A stretch of DNA of 64,000 nt from Mesorhizobium australicum WSM2073 (GCF_000230995.2 NC_019973.1:2060001-2124000); one strand, 5' to 3'. Shown: positions 53,954 to 63,154, counted from the first letter of the stretch. The notes: generated by a model from the sequence alone, not told the origin. Numbers and translations: made by a program.

Positions 53954-54282
53954 TTTCCAGTCTTCGACATCTGTGTCCAGACGTACCAACTACGAAGAAC
54001 AGGGCCAGCCGAGACACAGATCCACGGCAACGGTCATGCGTCTCGTTTGCCATGGCTTGAGAACCCCTTCCCGAATCGTTAGCCGAACGGCGAGATCCAG
54101 CCGCAGCGTGGCGCAACGGTCGTCAAGGGCGTTTCCAGTTTCTGGTCCATGGCGGCATCTTTCACCTCCATCAACCAAATGAGTCCCAGCCAGGTCGAAT
54201 TAACCGTTGGACAGGTTGAAGCCCTTGCGGGTTCCGCCGATTTCGCAAGGCCGTGCCACTTTGCCAGGTGGGACGGACGCCT
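53954..54282. other. Non-coding gap downstream of nasA
   Basis: 329 nt with no convincing gene. A 23-codon frame at 54079-54150 on the minus strand has GGAGG too far upstream to be persuasive. The gap presumably holds the promoter of the following minus-strand gene. Confidence 0.5.
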
Positions 54283-57054
54283 TCACTCGGCCGCCTGAAC
54301 CCGACAGGCCTGGATGATCGTGCGGATTTCCGACCGGCAGGAACCGCAATTGGTACCTGCCTTCAGCGTGGCGCCGATGGCTTCGACACTGTTGCAGCCG
54401 GCCGCCACGGCCGCGGTAATCTGGTTCACCCCGATGTTGAAACAGGAACAGACGGTCGCGCCGGCATCGGGCCGCTCGGCACCGGCACGGCCGGCGACGA
54501 TCCTGAAGCGTTCGCGCTGGCTGGCGTGGACCTCGCCGAGCTGCTCGGCGGCCCAGCCGCGCGACACCGCGACCGGACCGGGTGCGATGAACAAGGCACC
54601 CGCCAGATGCTCGCCTTGGAAGGCGGCGATGCGGTGCTGGCCGGCCTCGCGGTCGTGATAGGCGAGCATTTCGGCATCCGCGGCATCGAAGAGAGAGCCG
54701 GCGAAGGCCGTCCAGTCGATATCGTCATTGGCAAAGGCCAGTTCGACCCGCCAGCCGCCCCGGCATCTGGCGGTCGCCCAGTAGTCGGCGGCCATCGTCA
54801 CGGGCCTTTTGCGTGTCACGGCAAAGCCAAAGGCCCCAGCGGTGAATTTCTCGATGCGGGCGGCGACATGCTTTAGCGCCGGCTGCCCCGACACGGGATC
54901 GGCAAGCGACGCTGTCAGCGTGTCGAGCCGGCCCCTGGCGGCGAACTGGTCGGTCCAGTGCATCGGGGCGAACAGGCTGCCCGGGCGCTGGCGCGTTGTC
55001 ACCAGCACGCGGACCAGCACTTCGCCGCGCGGAGTCGAAACGCGCGCGATGTCGGCGTCGCCAATGCCGTGGCGTTGTGCATCCTCGGGATGGATTTCGA
55101 CGAAGGGCTCGGCGATGTGCTGGGACAGGCGCGGGCTTTTGCCGGTACGCGTCATGGTGTGCCAATGGTCGCGGATCCGGCCGGTGTTGAGGACGAGCGG
55201 GAAGGCGGCGGTGATGCGGGTCTCGACGGTTGGGCGCAGAGCGATGAAGCGGGCCTTGCGGTCGGGCGTGTAGAAGTTGCCGTCGGCGAAGAAACGGGTT
55301 GGTTGGCGTTCAATCGAAGTGGCCCCCTCTGGCCGAGTTCCAGCCTGAGCACCCCCTTCTGATTGAAGCTGAGCTTGAGCACCCCCCTCTGGCCTGCCGG
55401 CAGGCCAGAGGGGGGTGCCTGGGCTCGGCGCCGGCCAATGGAACGGAGCCAATCCTTCGTAGTCCTCAACATCGATCGCAGCATAAGCGCTGATGTCGAA
55501 ATCCCGCTCGCCATCATTTTCGAACCCCGACAGCGCGGCGTGCTCGGCAAAGATCCCCGCCGGGCTCTTATGCGCAAACGCCTCGCCAAAGCCCATCCGC
55601 CTTGCGACTTCCGCAATGATCCACCAGTCGGGCCGCGCCTCGCCGGGGGCGGCCAAAAACGGCCTCTGGCGCGAGATGCGGCGCTCGGAATTGGTGACGG
55701 TGCCGTCCTTCTCGCCCCAGGCCGTGGCCGGCAGCCGGACATGGGCGTGGCGGACCGTGTCGGTCTCGGCCAGCACGTCCGACACCACGACGAAGGGGCA
55801 GGCCTTGATCGACGCCTCGACTGCCCCTGCATCCGGCATGGAATCGACCGGGTTGGTGGCCATGATCCACAACGCCTTGATGCGCCCATCGGCCACCGCC
55901 TTGAACATCTCGACCGCCTTGAGACCGGGCTCCCCGGCAATCGCCGGCGCCTTCCAGAAGCGCTGCACGCGTTCGCGATGCCCGGGGTTTTCGATCTCCA
56001 TGTGGGCGGCGAGCATGTTGGCCATGCCGCCGACCTCGCGGCCGCCCATGGCGTTGGGCTGGCCGGTGACCGAGAAAGGGCCGGCGCCCGCTTTTCCGAT
56101 GCGGCCGGTGGCGAGATGGCAGTTGATGATGGCGTTGACCTTGTCGGTGCCCTGGGACGACTGGTTGACGCCCTGGCTGTAGACGGTGACGGCCTTTTCG
56201 GTCCTGGCGAACAGGCTGTAGAAACGGCTAAGTTCGTCCTCGCTGAGGCCCGTGGCGGCAGCGACGCCGGCAAGGTCCAGCGTCGAGGCGGCGAACAGGG
56301 CTTGTCCGAATCCGGCCGTATGCGCCGTGATATAGGCACGGTCGAGCGCATTGTGCTGGCCGAGCCAGGCGAGCAGGCCGGTGAACAGGGCGACGTCGCC
56401 ATCCGGCGCGATCGCCAGATGCATGTCTGCGATGTCTGATGTCATGGTACGGCGCGGATCGACCAGCACGATCTTCATCTCGGGCCGCTTTTCCCGGGCA
56501 GCCGCGATGCGCTGATAGAGCACGGGATGGCACCAGGCGAGATTGGAGCCTACCAGCACGATCAGGTCGGCCAGTTCCAGATCCTCGTAGATTCCCGGCA
56601 CGGTGTCCGAACCAAACGCGCGGCAATGGCCAGCGACCGACGAAGCCATGCAGAGCCGCGAATTGGTGTCGATGTTGGCCGAGCCGATGAACCCCTTCAT
56701 CAGCTTGTTGGCGAGATAATAATCCTCGGTCAGCAACTGGCCGGAGACGTAGAAGGCGACCGCGTCGGGGCCATGTTCGGCGATGGTGTGCCGGAAGGTC
56801 GAGGCGACGAGGTCGAGCGCCTCGTTCCAGCCGGCGGGGCGGTCGTGGATTTGTGGATGGAGCAGCCGGCCGTCGAGGTCGATCGTCTCGGCCAGTGCGG
56901 AGCCCTTGGAACAGAGCCGGCCGAAATTCGCGGGATGATCGGGATCGCCACGGACCGACACCTGCCCATTCGCGGCAACCTTCGCCAGCACGCCGCAGCC
57001 GACCCCGCAATAGGGGCAGGTGGTCCTCACCTCGCGCGCTGCGTCAATCTCCAT
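54283..57054 (-). CDS. nasA: Assimilatory nitrate reductase catalytic subunit
   Basis: Cytoplasmic molybdopterin enzyme reducing nitrate to nitrite, 923 residues. The N-terminal 4Fe-4S site is TTCPYCGVGCGVLAK. Molybdopterin-binding segments follow (SRLCMASSVAGHCRAFGSDT, then IMATNPVDSMPDAG), and a dinucleotide-binding domain in the second half (VLNTGRIRDHWHTMTRTGKS). The last 60 residues form a BFD-like 2Fe-2S domain with four Cys (VCSCFNIGVNQITAAVAAGC, later NCGSCRSEIR), a fusion typical of this subgroup. About residues 546-581 are encoded by a palindromic repeat (see 55317-55418) and are unlikely to be conserved. It starts 3 nt after nirD and ends the operon. Confidence 0.93.
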   Translation of the reverse strand: MEIDAAREVRTTCPYCGVGCGVLAKVAANGQVSVRGDPDHPANFGRLCSKGSALAETIDLDGRLLHPQIHDRPAGWNEALDLVASTFRHTIAEHGPDAVAFYVSGQLLTEDYYLANKLMKGFIGSANIDTNSRLCMASSVAGHCRAFGSDTVPGIYEDLELADLIVLVGSNLAWCHPVLYQRIAAAREKRPEMKIVLVDPRRTMTSDIADMHLAIAPDGDVALFTGLLAWLGQHNALDRAYITAHTAGFGQALFAASTLDLAGVAAATGLSEDELSRFYSLFARTEKAVTVYSQGVNQSSQGTDKVNAIINCHLATGRIGKAGAGPFSVTGQPNAMGGREVGGMANMLAAHMEIENPGHRERVQRFWKAPAIAGEPGLKAVEMFKAVADGRIKALWIMATNPVDSMPDAGAVEASIKACPFVVVSDVLAETDTVRHAHVRLPATAWGEKDGTVTNSERRISRQRPFLAAPGEARPDWWIIAEVARRMGFGEAFAHKSPAGIFAEHAALSGFENDGERDFDISAYAAIDVEDYEGLAPFHWPAPSPGTPLWPAGRPEGGAQAQLQSEGGAQAGTRPEGATSIERQPTRFFADGNFYTPDRKARFIALRPTVETRITAAFPLVLNTGRIRDHWHTMTRTGKSPRLSQHIAEPFVEIHPEDAQRHGIGDADIARVSTPRGEVLVRVLVTTRQRPGSLFAPMHWTDQFAARGRLDTLTASLADPVSGQPALKHVAARIEKFTAGAFGFAVTRKRPVTMAADYWATARCRGGWRVELAFANDDIDWTAFAGSLFDAADAEMLAYHDREAGQHRIAAFQGEHLAGALFIAPGPVAVSRGWAAEQLGEVHASQRERFRIVAGRAGAERPDAGATVCSCFNIGVNQITAAVAAGCNSVEAIGATLKAGTNCGSCRSEIRTIIQACRVQAAE
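55317..55418 (-). repeat. Palindromic repeat inserted in frame inside nasA
   Basis: A perfect 40-bp palindrome (20-bp arms, 55379-55398 and 55399-55418, no spacer) is preceded by two further partial copies of its GAGCACCCCC end, about 30 bp apart. Read in the nasA frame it gives the 10-residue repeats PEGGAQAQLQ, SEGGAQAGTR and PEGATSIERQ, with no stop codon. The palindrome shares GGCACCCCCCTCTGGCCTGC, apart from the first base, with the element at 57419-57582. Confidence 0.85.
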
Positions 57055-57057
57055 AGT

Positions 57058-57387
57058 TCAGGCCGCGCGGCTGGCCAGCGCTTCCAGCGCGACGAACAGG
57101 TGCTCGCCCTCCCGCTTCACGGGAATCGTGCGCACGGCGCCTTCGTCGGCGCCCAGCGCCTTACCCGTCTCCAGCGAGATCACCCAATTGTGCAAGGGGC
57201 AGGTCACCGCCGCGCCATGCACGATGCCCTGGCTCAGCGGCCCGCCTCTGTGGGGGCAATGGTCCTCGATGGCGAAGACCTGGTCGTCGGCGGTGCGAAA
57301 GACAGCGATCTTGCCTTGCGGGGTGGCGACACAGCGCGCGCCACGGCGGGGAATGTCGGAGAGGGTGCCGATCGATGTCCAGGTCAT
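57058..57387 (-). CDS. nirD: Nitrite reductase small subunit NirD
   Basis: Rieske-like small subunit of NADH-dependent assimilatory nitrite reductase, 109 residues. It has the Rieske motifs CPHRGGPLSQGIVHG and CPLHNWVISLETGKALGADE, giving the 2Cys-2His pattern, unlike enteric NirD proteins that lack the cluster ligands. It lies between nirB (211 nt, filled by a palindromic element) and nasA (3 nt). Confidence 0.94.
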   Translation of the reverse strand: MTWTSIGTLSDIPRRGARCVATPQGKIAVFRTADDQVFAIEDHCPHRGGPLSQGIVHGAAVTCPLHNWVISLETGKALGADEGAVRTIPVKREGEHLFVALEALASRAA

Positions 57388-57418
57388 AGGTGTGCCTTTG
57401 CTTGATATGAATGTGCCA

Positions 57419-57582
57419 AGGCACCCCCCTCTGTCCTGCCGGACATCTCCCCCGCAAGGGGGGAGATTGGCAGCTTGAGCGCAGGCGCATTTTCTTCAGC
57501 GCTGGAGATTGGCGAAAGCAAATATGACATCCGATCTCCCCCCTTGCGGGGGAGATGGCCGGCAGGCCAGAGGGGGGTGCCT
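57419..57582. repeat. RIME-like inverted repeat between nirB and nirD
   Basis: Two near-identical arms of about 50 nt (57419-57468 and 57533-57582) are inverted around a 64-nt centre. Each arm starts with AGGCACCCCCCTCTG and contains its own CTCCCCC/GGGGGAG hairpin. The element fills the nirB-nirD gap inside the operon and resembles the copy translated in nasA. Confidence 0.85.
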
Positions 57583-57598
57583 CGCGCTGACATCTCCA

Positions 57599-60049
57599 TC
57601 ACTCCGCCGCCTGCGCAAACCCGACCGACGCCATCGGCCGGAATTCATGCTTGTCCTTGCCGGACACGCGCTCGGACCATGGGTCGACCTGGGCGAACTT
57701 CTGCGAAAAGATGAAGCGATCGTAATAGGCCTTGCGCTTCTCGCCATCGTCCATGATCTGGCGCTTGATCTCGACGATGCCGATGCGCTTGGCCCATTTG
57801 TAGATGCGTTCGAGATAGCGGCCCTGCTCGCGATACATCTGCGTCAGCGCCACGATATGCTCCAACGCCTCGTCCTCGGTCCTGACCAGGCCGAGCACTT
57901 CCGTGCCCTTGATGTCGAGCCCGGCGGCGCCGGCGAAATGGATCTCGTAACCGCTATCGACGCAGATGACGCCGACGTCCTTGCAGGTCGCCTCGGCGCA
58001 ATTCCTCGGGCAGCCCGACACCGCCATCTTGACCTTGGCCGGCGTCCACGAGCCCCACATGAACTTCTCGATGCGGATGCCGAGACCTGTCGAATCCTGC
58101 GTGCCGAAGCGGCACCAGTCCGAGCCGACGCAGGTCTTCACCGTGCGCAGGCCCTTGGCATAGGCATGGCCCGAGACGAAGCCGGCCTGGCCGAGGTCGG
58201 CCCACACCGCCGGCAGGTCCTCCTTGCGGATGCCCAGCATGTCGATGCGCTGGCCGCCGGTGACCTTGACCATCGGAATCTCGAATTTGTCGACGACGTC
58301 GGCGATGGCGCGCAGTTCGGCCGCATTGGTGACGCCGCCCCACATGCGCGGCACCACCGAATAGGTGCCGTCCTTCTGGATGTTGGCGTGGACGCGCTCG
58401 TTGATGAAGCGCGACTGGTAGTCGTCGGCATACTCGTCCGGCCAGTCGCAGACGAGGTAGTAGTTAAGGGCCGGCCGGCATTTGGCGCAGCCGCAGGAGG
58501 TCTTCCACTCCAGCTCCTGCATGACCGCCGGAATGGTCTTCAGCCCCTTGGCCTTGATCAGCCTGCGCACGTCGTCATGGCCGAAAACGGTGCAGGAGCA
58601 CATGGGCTGCACGGCGGCCGGGCTGTAGGTGTCGCCAAGCGTCAGCACCATCAGCTTTTCGACCAGCCCGGTGCAGGAGCCGCAAGACGCCGACGCCTTG
58701 GTGTGGGCGCGCACGTCGTCGAGCGAAGTCAGCCCCTTGCCCGTGATCGCGCCCGTGATCTTGCCCTTGCAGACGCCGTTGCAGCCGCAGATTTCCGCAT
58801 CATCCGGCAAGGCTGCAACGGCCGCCATAGGGTCCAGCGGGGCACCCCCCTGGTAGGACTGGCCGAAGATCAACGTATCGCGCATCTGCGATATGTCGGT
58901 CTGTTTCTTCTTCAGGTCGTTGAACCAGGCGCCGTCCGATGTCTCGCCATAGAGCACGGTGCCGATGATGCGGTCATCCCTGAGCACCAGCCGCTTGTAG
59001 ACGCCGGCCGAGGCGTCGCGCAGCACGATCTCCTGGCGGTCGTCGCCATCGGCGAAGTCGCCGAGCGAGAAGAGGTCGATGCCGGTGACCTTGAGCTTGG
59101 TCGGCGTGTCCATGTGGACGAAGGCGGCGGTCTCGTCGCCGGCAAGCTGATGAGCGGCGACACGCGCCATCTCATAGAGCGGCGCCACCAGCCCGTAGAC
59201 CATGCCGCCCACCTCGGCGCATTCGCCGAGTGCGTAGATATCCGGGTCGTTGCTGCGCATCCCGGCATCGACGACGATGCCTCTGTTGACGGCAATGCCT
59301 GCATCCTTGGCCAGTGCCGCGTTCGGCCGGATGCCTACCGCCATGACCACCAGCGTCGCCGGGATGATTGTGCCGTCGGCGAGTTCCACCCGCTCGACCT
59401 TGCCATTGCCGGTGATTGCCTGCGTGTTGGCCTTGGTGACGACCTTGATGCCGCGCTGCTCCACCGCGCGCTGCAGGAGGTAGCCGGCGGCCGGATCGAG
59501 CTGGCGCTCCATCAGCGTCGGCATGACGTGCAGCACGGTGACATCCATGCCTTGCGCGTTGAGGCCGGCCGCCGCCTCCAATCCGAGCAGGCCGCCGCCG
59601 ATGACGACGGCCTTGGCGCGCGACTGGGCGGCGAGCATCATCGCCTGAACGTCGTCGAGATCGCGATAGGTCAGCACGCCCGGCAGATTGTGGCCGGGCA
59701 CCGGGATGATGAACGGCACCGAGCCGGTGGCGATGACAAGCTTGTCGTAAGGCTCGGTGACGCCGTGGTCGGAGGTGACGGTCTTCGCTTGCCGGTCGAT
59801 GGCCATGATCTTGTGGCCCTTGTAGAGGGTGATGTCATTGGCGATGTACCAGCCGTCGCCATGGATGATGATTTCCTCATAGGCCTTCTCGCCGGAGAGC
59901 ACCGGCGACAGCATGATGCGGTCGTAATTGACCCTGGGCTCGGCGTTGAAGATGGTGACGGCGTAGCGGCCCGGCGCCTGTTCCAGCAGATGCTCCAGCA
60001 TGCGCCCGGGCGCCATGCCGTTGCCGATGATGACGAGTTTTTCGGTCAT
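57599..60049 (-). CDS. nirB: Nitrite reductase large subunit NirB
   Basis: NADH-dependent siroheme nitrite reductase that makes ammonium, 816 residues. Domain order is an N-terminal FAD/NADH domain (KLVIIGNGMAPGRMLEHLLE, then AVVIGGGLLGLEAAAGLNAQ), two BFD-like 2Fe-2S segments (CGCNGVCKGKITGAITGKGL, then ASCGSCTGLVEKLM), and a sulfite/nitrite reductase half. Siroheme/4Fe-4S ligands lie in TCVGSDWCRFGTQDS and SGCPRNCAEATCKDV. GGAG precedes the ATG by 7 nt. It starts 4 nt after the nrtD stop codon. Confidence 0.96.
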   Translation of the reverse strand: MTEKLVIIGNGMAPGRMLEHLLEQAPGRYAVTIFNAEPRVNYDRIMLSPVLSGEKAYEEIIIHGDGWYIANDITLYKGHKIMAIDRQAKTVTSDHGVTEPYDKLVIATGSVPFIIPVPGHNLPGVLTYRDLDDVQAMMLAAQSRAKAVVIGGGLLGLEAAAGLNAQGMDVTVLHVMPTLMERQLDPAAGYLLQRAVEQRGIKVVTKANTQAITGNGKVERVELADGTIIPATLVVMAVGIRPNAALAKDAGIAVNRGIVVDAGMRSNDPDIYALGECAEVGGMVYGLVAPLYEMARVAAHQLAGDETAAFVHMDTPTKLKVTGIDLFSLGDFADGDDRQEIVLRDASAGVYKRLVLRDDRIIGTVLYGETSDGAWFNDLKKKQTDISQMRDTLIFGQSYQGGAPLDPMAAVAALPDDAEICGCNGVCKGKITGAITGKGLTSLDDVRAHTKASASCGSCTGLVEKLMVLTLGDTYSPAAVQPMCSCTVFGHDDVRRLIKAKGLKTIPAVMQELEWKTSCGCAKCRPALNYYLVCDWPDEYADDYQSRFINERVHANIQKDGTYSVVPRMWGGVTNAAELRAIADVVDKFEIPMVKVTGGQRIDMLGIRKEDLPAVWADLGQAGFVSGHAYAKGLRTVKTCVGSDWCRFGTQDSTGLGIRIEKFMWGSWTPAKVKMAVSGCPRNCAEATCKDVGVICVDSGYEIHFAGAAGLDIKGTEVLGLVRTEDEALEHIVALTQMYREQGRYLERIYKWAKRIGIVEIKRQIMDDGEKRKAYYDRFIFSQKFAQVDPWSERVSGKDKHEFRPMASVGFAQAAE

Positions 60050-60053
60050 GGCG

Positions 60054-60851
60054 TTACTCCGCGGCTTCGACGAAGCGGTGGCGTTCGTAGAGGAACTTCA
60101 GCACCGCCTCGCGGCAACGCAGGAAGGTCCGGTCGGAGGCAAGTTCGATGCGTCGGCGCGGCCGCGCCAGCGGCACGGGCAGCACCTCGCCGACGGTCGC
60201 CGCCGGGCCGTTGGTCATCATGACGATGCGGTCGGACAGCAGCACCGCCTCGTCGACGTCATGGGTGATCATGATCGTCGTCGAACCCAGCCTGGAATGG
60301 ATGTCCATCACAGCGTCCTGCAGATGGGCGCGGGTCAAGGCGTCGAGCGCACCAAACGGCTCGTCGAGCAGCAGGATCTTGGGTTCCATGGCAAGCGCCC
60401 TGGCAATGCCGACGCGCTGTTTCATGCCGCCGGAGATTTCGGCCGGCCGCTTGTCGCTCGCATGCGCCATCTGCACGAGGTCGAGATTGCGCATGATCCA
60501 GTCATGCCGCTCGGCCTTGCTCTTCGAGCGGCCGAAGACTTTCGACACCGCCAGATTGATGTTCTCGTAGACGGTCAGCCACGGCAGCAGCGAGTGGTTC
60601 TGGAACACAACGGCGCGCTCGGGGCCGGGGCTGTCGACCTCCTTGTCCTCCAGCAACACCGCGCCGGCGGAAACCTTGGTCAAGCCGGCGATCAGGTTGA
60701 GCAAGGTCGACTTGCCGCAACCGGAATGGCCGATGATGGAGACGAATTCGCCCTTGTCGATGGTCAGCCGGATGTCCCTCAGCACATCGCTTACCTGGCT
60801 GCCACGAGCGAAGGATTTGTCGATATGGTCGAGCTTGAGATAGGCGGTCAT
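60054..60851 (-). CDS. nrtD: Nitrate ABC transporter ATP-binding protein
   Basis: ATPase of the nitrate importer, 265 residues. Walker A is GHSGCGKSTLLNLIAGLTK, the signature EISGGMKQRVGIARALA, Walker B ILLLDEPFGALDALTRAHLQ and the H-loop MITHDVDEAVLLSDRIV. ATG 60851 has AGGAG 6 nt upstream; an in-frame ATG at 60890 lies in the upstream gene. It is the short NrtD/SsuB type without a fused receptor domain. Confidence 0.92.
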   Translation of the reverse strand: MTAYLKLDHIDKSFARGSQVSDVLRDIRLTIDKGEFVSIIGHSGCGKSTLLNLIAGLTKVSAGAVLLEDKEVDSPGPERAVVFQNHSLLPWLTVYENINLAVSKVFGRSKSKAERHDWIMRNLDLVQMAHASDKRPAEISGGMKQRVGIARALAMEPKILLLDEPFGALDALTRAHLQDAVMDIHSRLGSTTIMITHDVDEAVLLSDRIVMMTNGPAATVGEVLPVPLARPRRRIELASDRTFLRCREAVLKFLYERHRFVEAAE

Positions 60852-60861
60852 GGCGCTCTCC

Positions 60862-61752
60862 TCACTTTGCCGTCGTGCCGCGGGTGACAAAGGCGCCGAC
60901 CGCCGCGACCAGGCGGTCGAGGCAGAAGCCGGTGACGCCGATATAGGCGAGCGCGACGATGATGTCGGGCAGCCGTGACGAATTCCACGCGTCCCAGATG
61001 AAGAAGCCGATGCCGACGCCGCCGGTCAGCATTTCGGCCGCGACGATGGCGAGCCAGGACAGGCCGATGCCGATGCGCAGGCCGGTGAAGATGTAAGGCG
61101 CAGCGGCCGGCACCATGATCTTGATGAAGAACTCGAGCTGGTTCAGCCGCAGGATGCGGGCGACATTGCGATAGTCCTGCGGGATGTTGCGCACGCCGAC
61201 GGCAGTGTTGATGATGACCGGCCAGATAGAAGTGATGAAGATCACGAACAGAGCCGACGGGTTGGAGTCGCGGAAGGCGGCGAGCGACAGCGGCAGCCAG
61301 GCGAGCGGCGGCACGGTGCGCAGGATCTGGAACACTGGATCGAGGCCGCGCATCGCCCAGATCGACTGGCCGACCAGCGCGCCGAGCGCCACACCGACGA
61401 CCGCCGCCATGCCGAAGCCGATGGCGACGCGCTGGAGCGAGATCAGCACCCGCCAGGCAAGGCCGATATCCTGCGGGCCGTTGTCGAAGAATGGATGCGC
61501 GATCAGGTCATAGGCCTCGTTCCACACCTGGCTCGGCGGCGGCAGGCTTGCCGTCGGCGACGAGCAGGCGACCTGCCAGACGACAAGCAGAAGGGCGATG
61601 ACGATGGCGGGCGGGACGAGAGCGCTGGCCACCTTGGCGGCGACCGCCACCGGATCGACACGGCGCCGCGCTTTGCCGGTGAAGGCGACCACCTCGGCTG
61701 ACTTGGCCGGGAATGCTTTCACCTTGGTGTCCTCGACGGCTTGGATGGACAT
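60862..61752 (-). CDS. nrtB: Nitrate ABC transporter permease
   Basis: Inner-membrane permease of 296 residues with about six spans. The permease loop lies in RNVARILRLNQLEFFIKIMV. The GLRIGIGLSWLAIVAAEMLT segment is characteristic of nitrate/sulfonate/taurine permeases. I start at ATG 61752 (MSIQAVEDTKVK); a TTG at 61797 is possible but overlaps the intergenic hairpin. It lies 85 nt after nrtA and 10 nt before nrtD. Confidence 0.92.
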   Translation of the reverse strand: MSIQAVEDTKVKAFPAKSAEVVAFTGKARRRVDPVAVAAKVASALVPPAIVIALLLVVWQVACSSPTASLPPPSQVWNEAYDLIAHPFFDNGPQDIGLAWRVLISLQRVAIGFGMAAVVGVALGALVGQSIWAMRGLDPVFQILRTVPPLAWLPLSLAAFRDSNPSALFVIFITSIWPVIINTAVGVRNIPQDYRNVARILRLNQLEFFIKIMVPAAAPYIFTGLRIGIGLSWLAIVAAEMLTGGVGIGFFIWDAWNSSRLPDIIVALAYIGVTGFCLDRLVAAVGAFVTRGTTAK

Positions 61753-61794
61753 GTCCTGGGATACTCCGTGGTGTGCTGGTGCGGTACTGAGCGC

Positions 61795-61816
61795 CAAACG
61801 GCGCTGGCGCCGTTTG
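61795..61816 (-). promoter_or_regulatory. Intercistronic hairpin between nrtA and nrtB
   Basis: A perfect 9-bp stem (CAAACGGCG at 61795-61803 with CGCCGTTTG at 61808-61816) and 4-nt loop, 22 nt past the nrtA stop codon, without a T-run. Such hairpins commonly protect the message of the abundant receptor from 3' decay. Confidence 0.6.
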
Positions 61817-61837
61817 CGTTGGGTACAAACGGCCTGA

Positions 61838-63154
61838 CTAAGCCGATGCCTTGATGGTCAGGCTGTCGAGATAGGCCGAGGGGTTGGCCGGATCGAAAGT
61901 CTTGCCGTCGAAGAAGGTCTCGACGCCGCGCGAGGACGAGGCCGGGATGTCGCTCGCGGCGACACCGAGTTCCTTGGCCGCCTCCCGCCAGATATCCTCG
62001 CGGTTGACCTGTTCGACCAGCGCCTTGATGTCGGTGGTCGGCGCGAACTTGCCCCAGCGGATGTTTTCGGCGAGGAACCAGCTATCGTGGCTCTTGAACG
62101 GGTAGGAGACGCCGCCCTTCCAGAATTTCATGTAGAGGTCGGTACCGGCAGCGACCCGGCCATTGCCGTAGTTGATGTCGCCCTTGAGGCGGCCGATGAT
62201 GTCGGCGACGGGCACGTTCATCCATTGACGCTTGCCGATGATGGCGGCCATCTCGTCCTTGTTTTCCTTGGCGTCGCACCATTGCTGTGCCGCCATCACC
62301 GCCATGACGATCGCCTTGGTGGCGTTGGGGTATTTTTCGATGAAGGCGGCGCGCAGGCCGAGCGCCTTTTCCGGATGGCCCTTCCAGAGTTCGCCGGTCG
62401 TGGCGGCGGTGAAGCCGACACCCTGATGGACAAGCTGTTCGTTCCACGGCTCGCCGACGCAGAACACGTCCATATTGCCGACCTTCATGTTGGCCACCAT
62501 CTGCGGCGGTGGCACGACGATGGTCGAGACGTCCTTGTCCGGGTTGATGCCGCCGGCCGCCAGCCAGTAGCGCAGCCACAGATCATGGGTGCCGCCCGGG
62601 AAGGTCATGGCGGCCTTGACCTCCTTGCCCTCGGCCTTCTTGGCGGCGAAGGCGTCCTTCAGCTTGGCGGCATCGAGGCCGACGCCGGTCGCGGCATATT
62701 CCTGTGCGACCGAAATGCCCTGGCAGTCGTAGTTGAGGCGGGCGACGATCGCCATCGGCAGCGGCTGGTTGTTCTGCGTCACCTTGCCGGTGTGCATGAG
62801 GTAAGGCATCGGCGTCAGGATGTGGGCGCCGTCGATGCCATTGGCTTCGCCGCCGAGCATCAGATTGTCCCGCGTCGCGCCCCAGGAGGCCTGCTTGAGC
62901 ACCTCGACATCAGGCATGCCGAATTTCGCGAACAGGCCCTTCTCCTTGGCGATGATCAGGGGCGCGGCATCGGTCAGCGCAATGAAGCCGAGCTTGGCGC
63001 CGGTTACTTCGGGACCTTTCCCTTCGGCATGAGCGCCGGCGGGAAACAATGTCTTTGCGGCGAGGAACAGTCCTGCCGTCAGCGCGCTGCTGGCCAGAAA
63101 ATCGCGGCGGGTGAAATCCTTGAGGGACGTGCCAGTTCCGATCCGTTTCGTCAT
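61838..63154 (-). CDS. nrtA: Nitrate-binding periplasmic protein NrtA
   Basis: Periplasmic nitrate receptor of the NrtA/CmpA family, 438 residues. The twin-arginine signal is FTRRDFLASSALTAGLFLAA, cleaved near AHA. The mature part has LGFIALTDAAPLIIAKEKGL and TFPGGTHDLWLRYWLAAGGI, then VANMKVGNMDVFCVGEPWNE. ATG 63154 has GGAG 6 nt upstream. It is the first gene of the nrtA-nrtB-nrtD-nirB-nirD-nasA operon and is preceded by a leader with regulatory structure. Confidence 0.95.
   Translation of the reverse strand: MTKRIGTGTSLKDFTRRDFLASSALTAGLFLAAKTLFPAGAHAEGKGPEVTGAKLGFIALTDAAPLIIAKEKGLFAKFGMPDVEVLKQASWGATRDNLMLGGEANGIDGAHILTPMPYLMHTGKVTQNNQPLPMAIVARLNYDCQGISVAQEYAATGVGLDAAKLKDAFAAKKAEGKEVKAAMTFPGGTHDLWLRYWLAAGGINPDKDVSTIVVPPPQMVANMKVGNMDVFCVGEPWNEQLVHQGVGFTAATTGELWKGHPEKALGLRAAFIEKYPNATKAIVMAVMAAQQWCDAKENKDEMAAIIGKRQWMNVPVADIIGRLKGDINYGNGRVAAGTDLYMKFWKGGVSYPFKSHDSWFLAENIRWGKFAPTTDIKALVEQVNREDIWREAAKELGVAASDIPASSSRGVETFFDGKTFDPANPSAYLDSLTIKASA

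Noticed and set aside
54079..54150. A 23-codon minus-strand frame that could encode a small peptide
   Set aside because: GGAGG is 14 nt away and better spaced to an 11-codon frame starting at 54156; no maturation genes or conservation evidence.
57509..60223. A 904-codon plus-strand frame over nirB
   Set aside because: It mirrors nirB, lacks any domain, and its Asp/Arg/His-rich composition is that of an antisense shadow.
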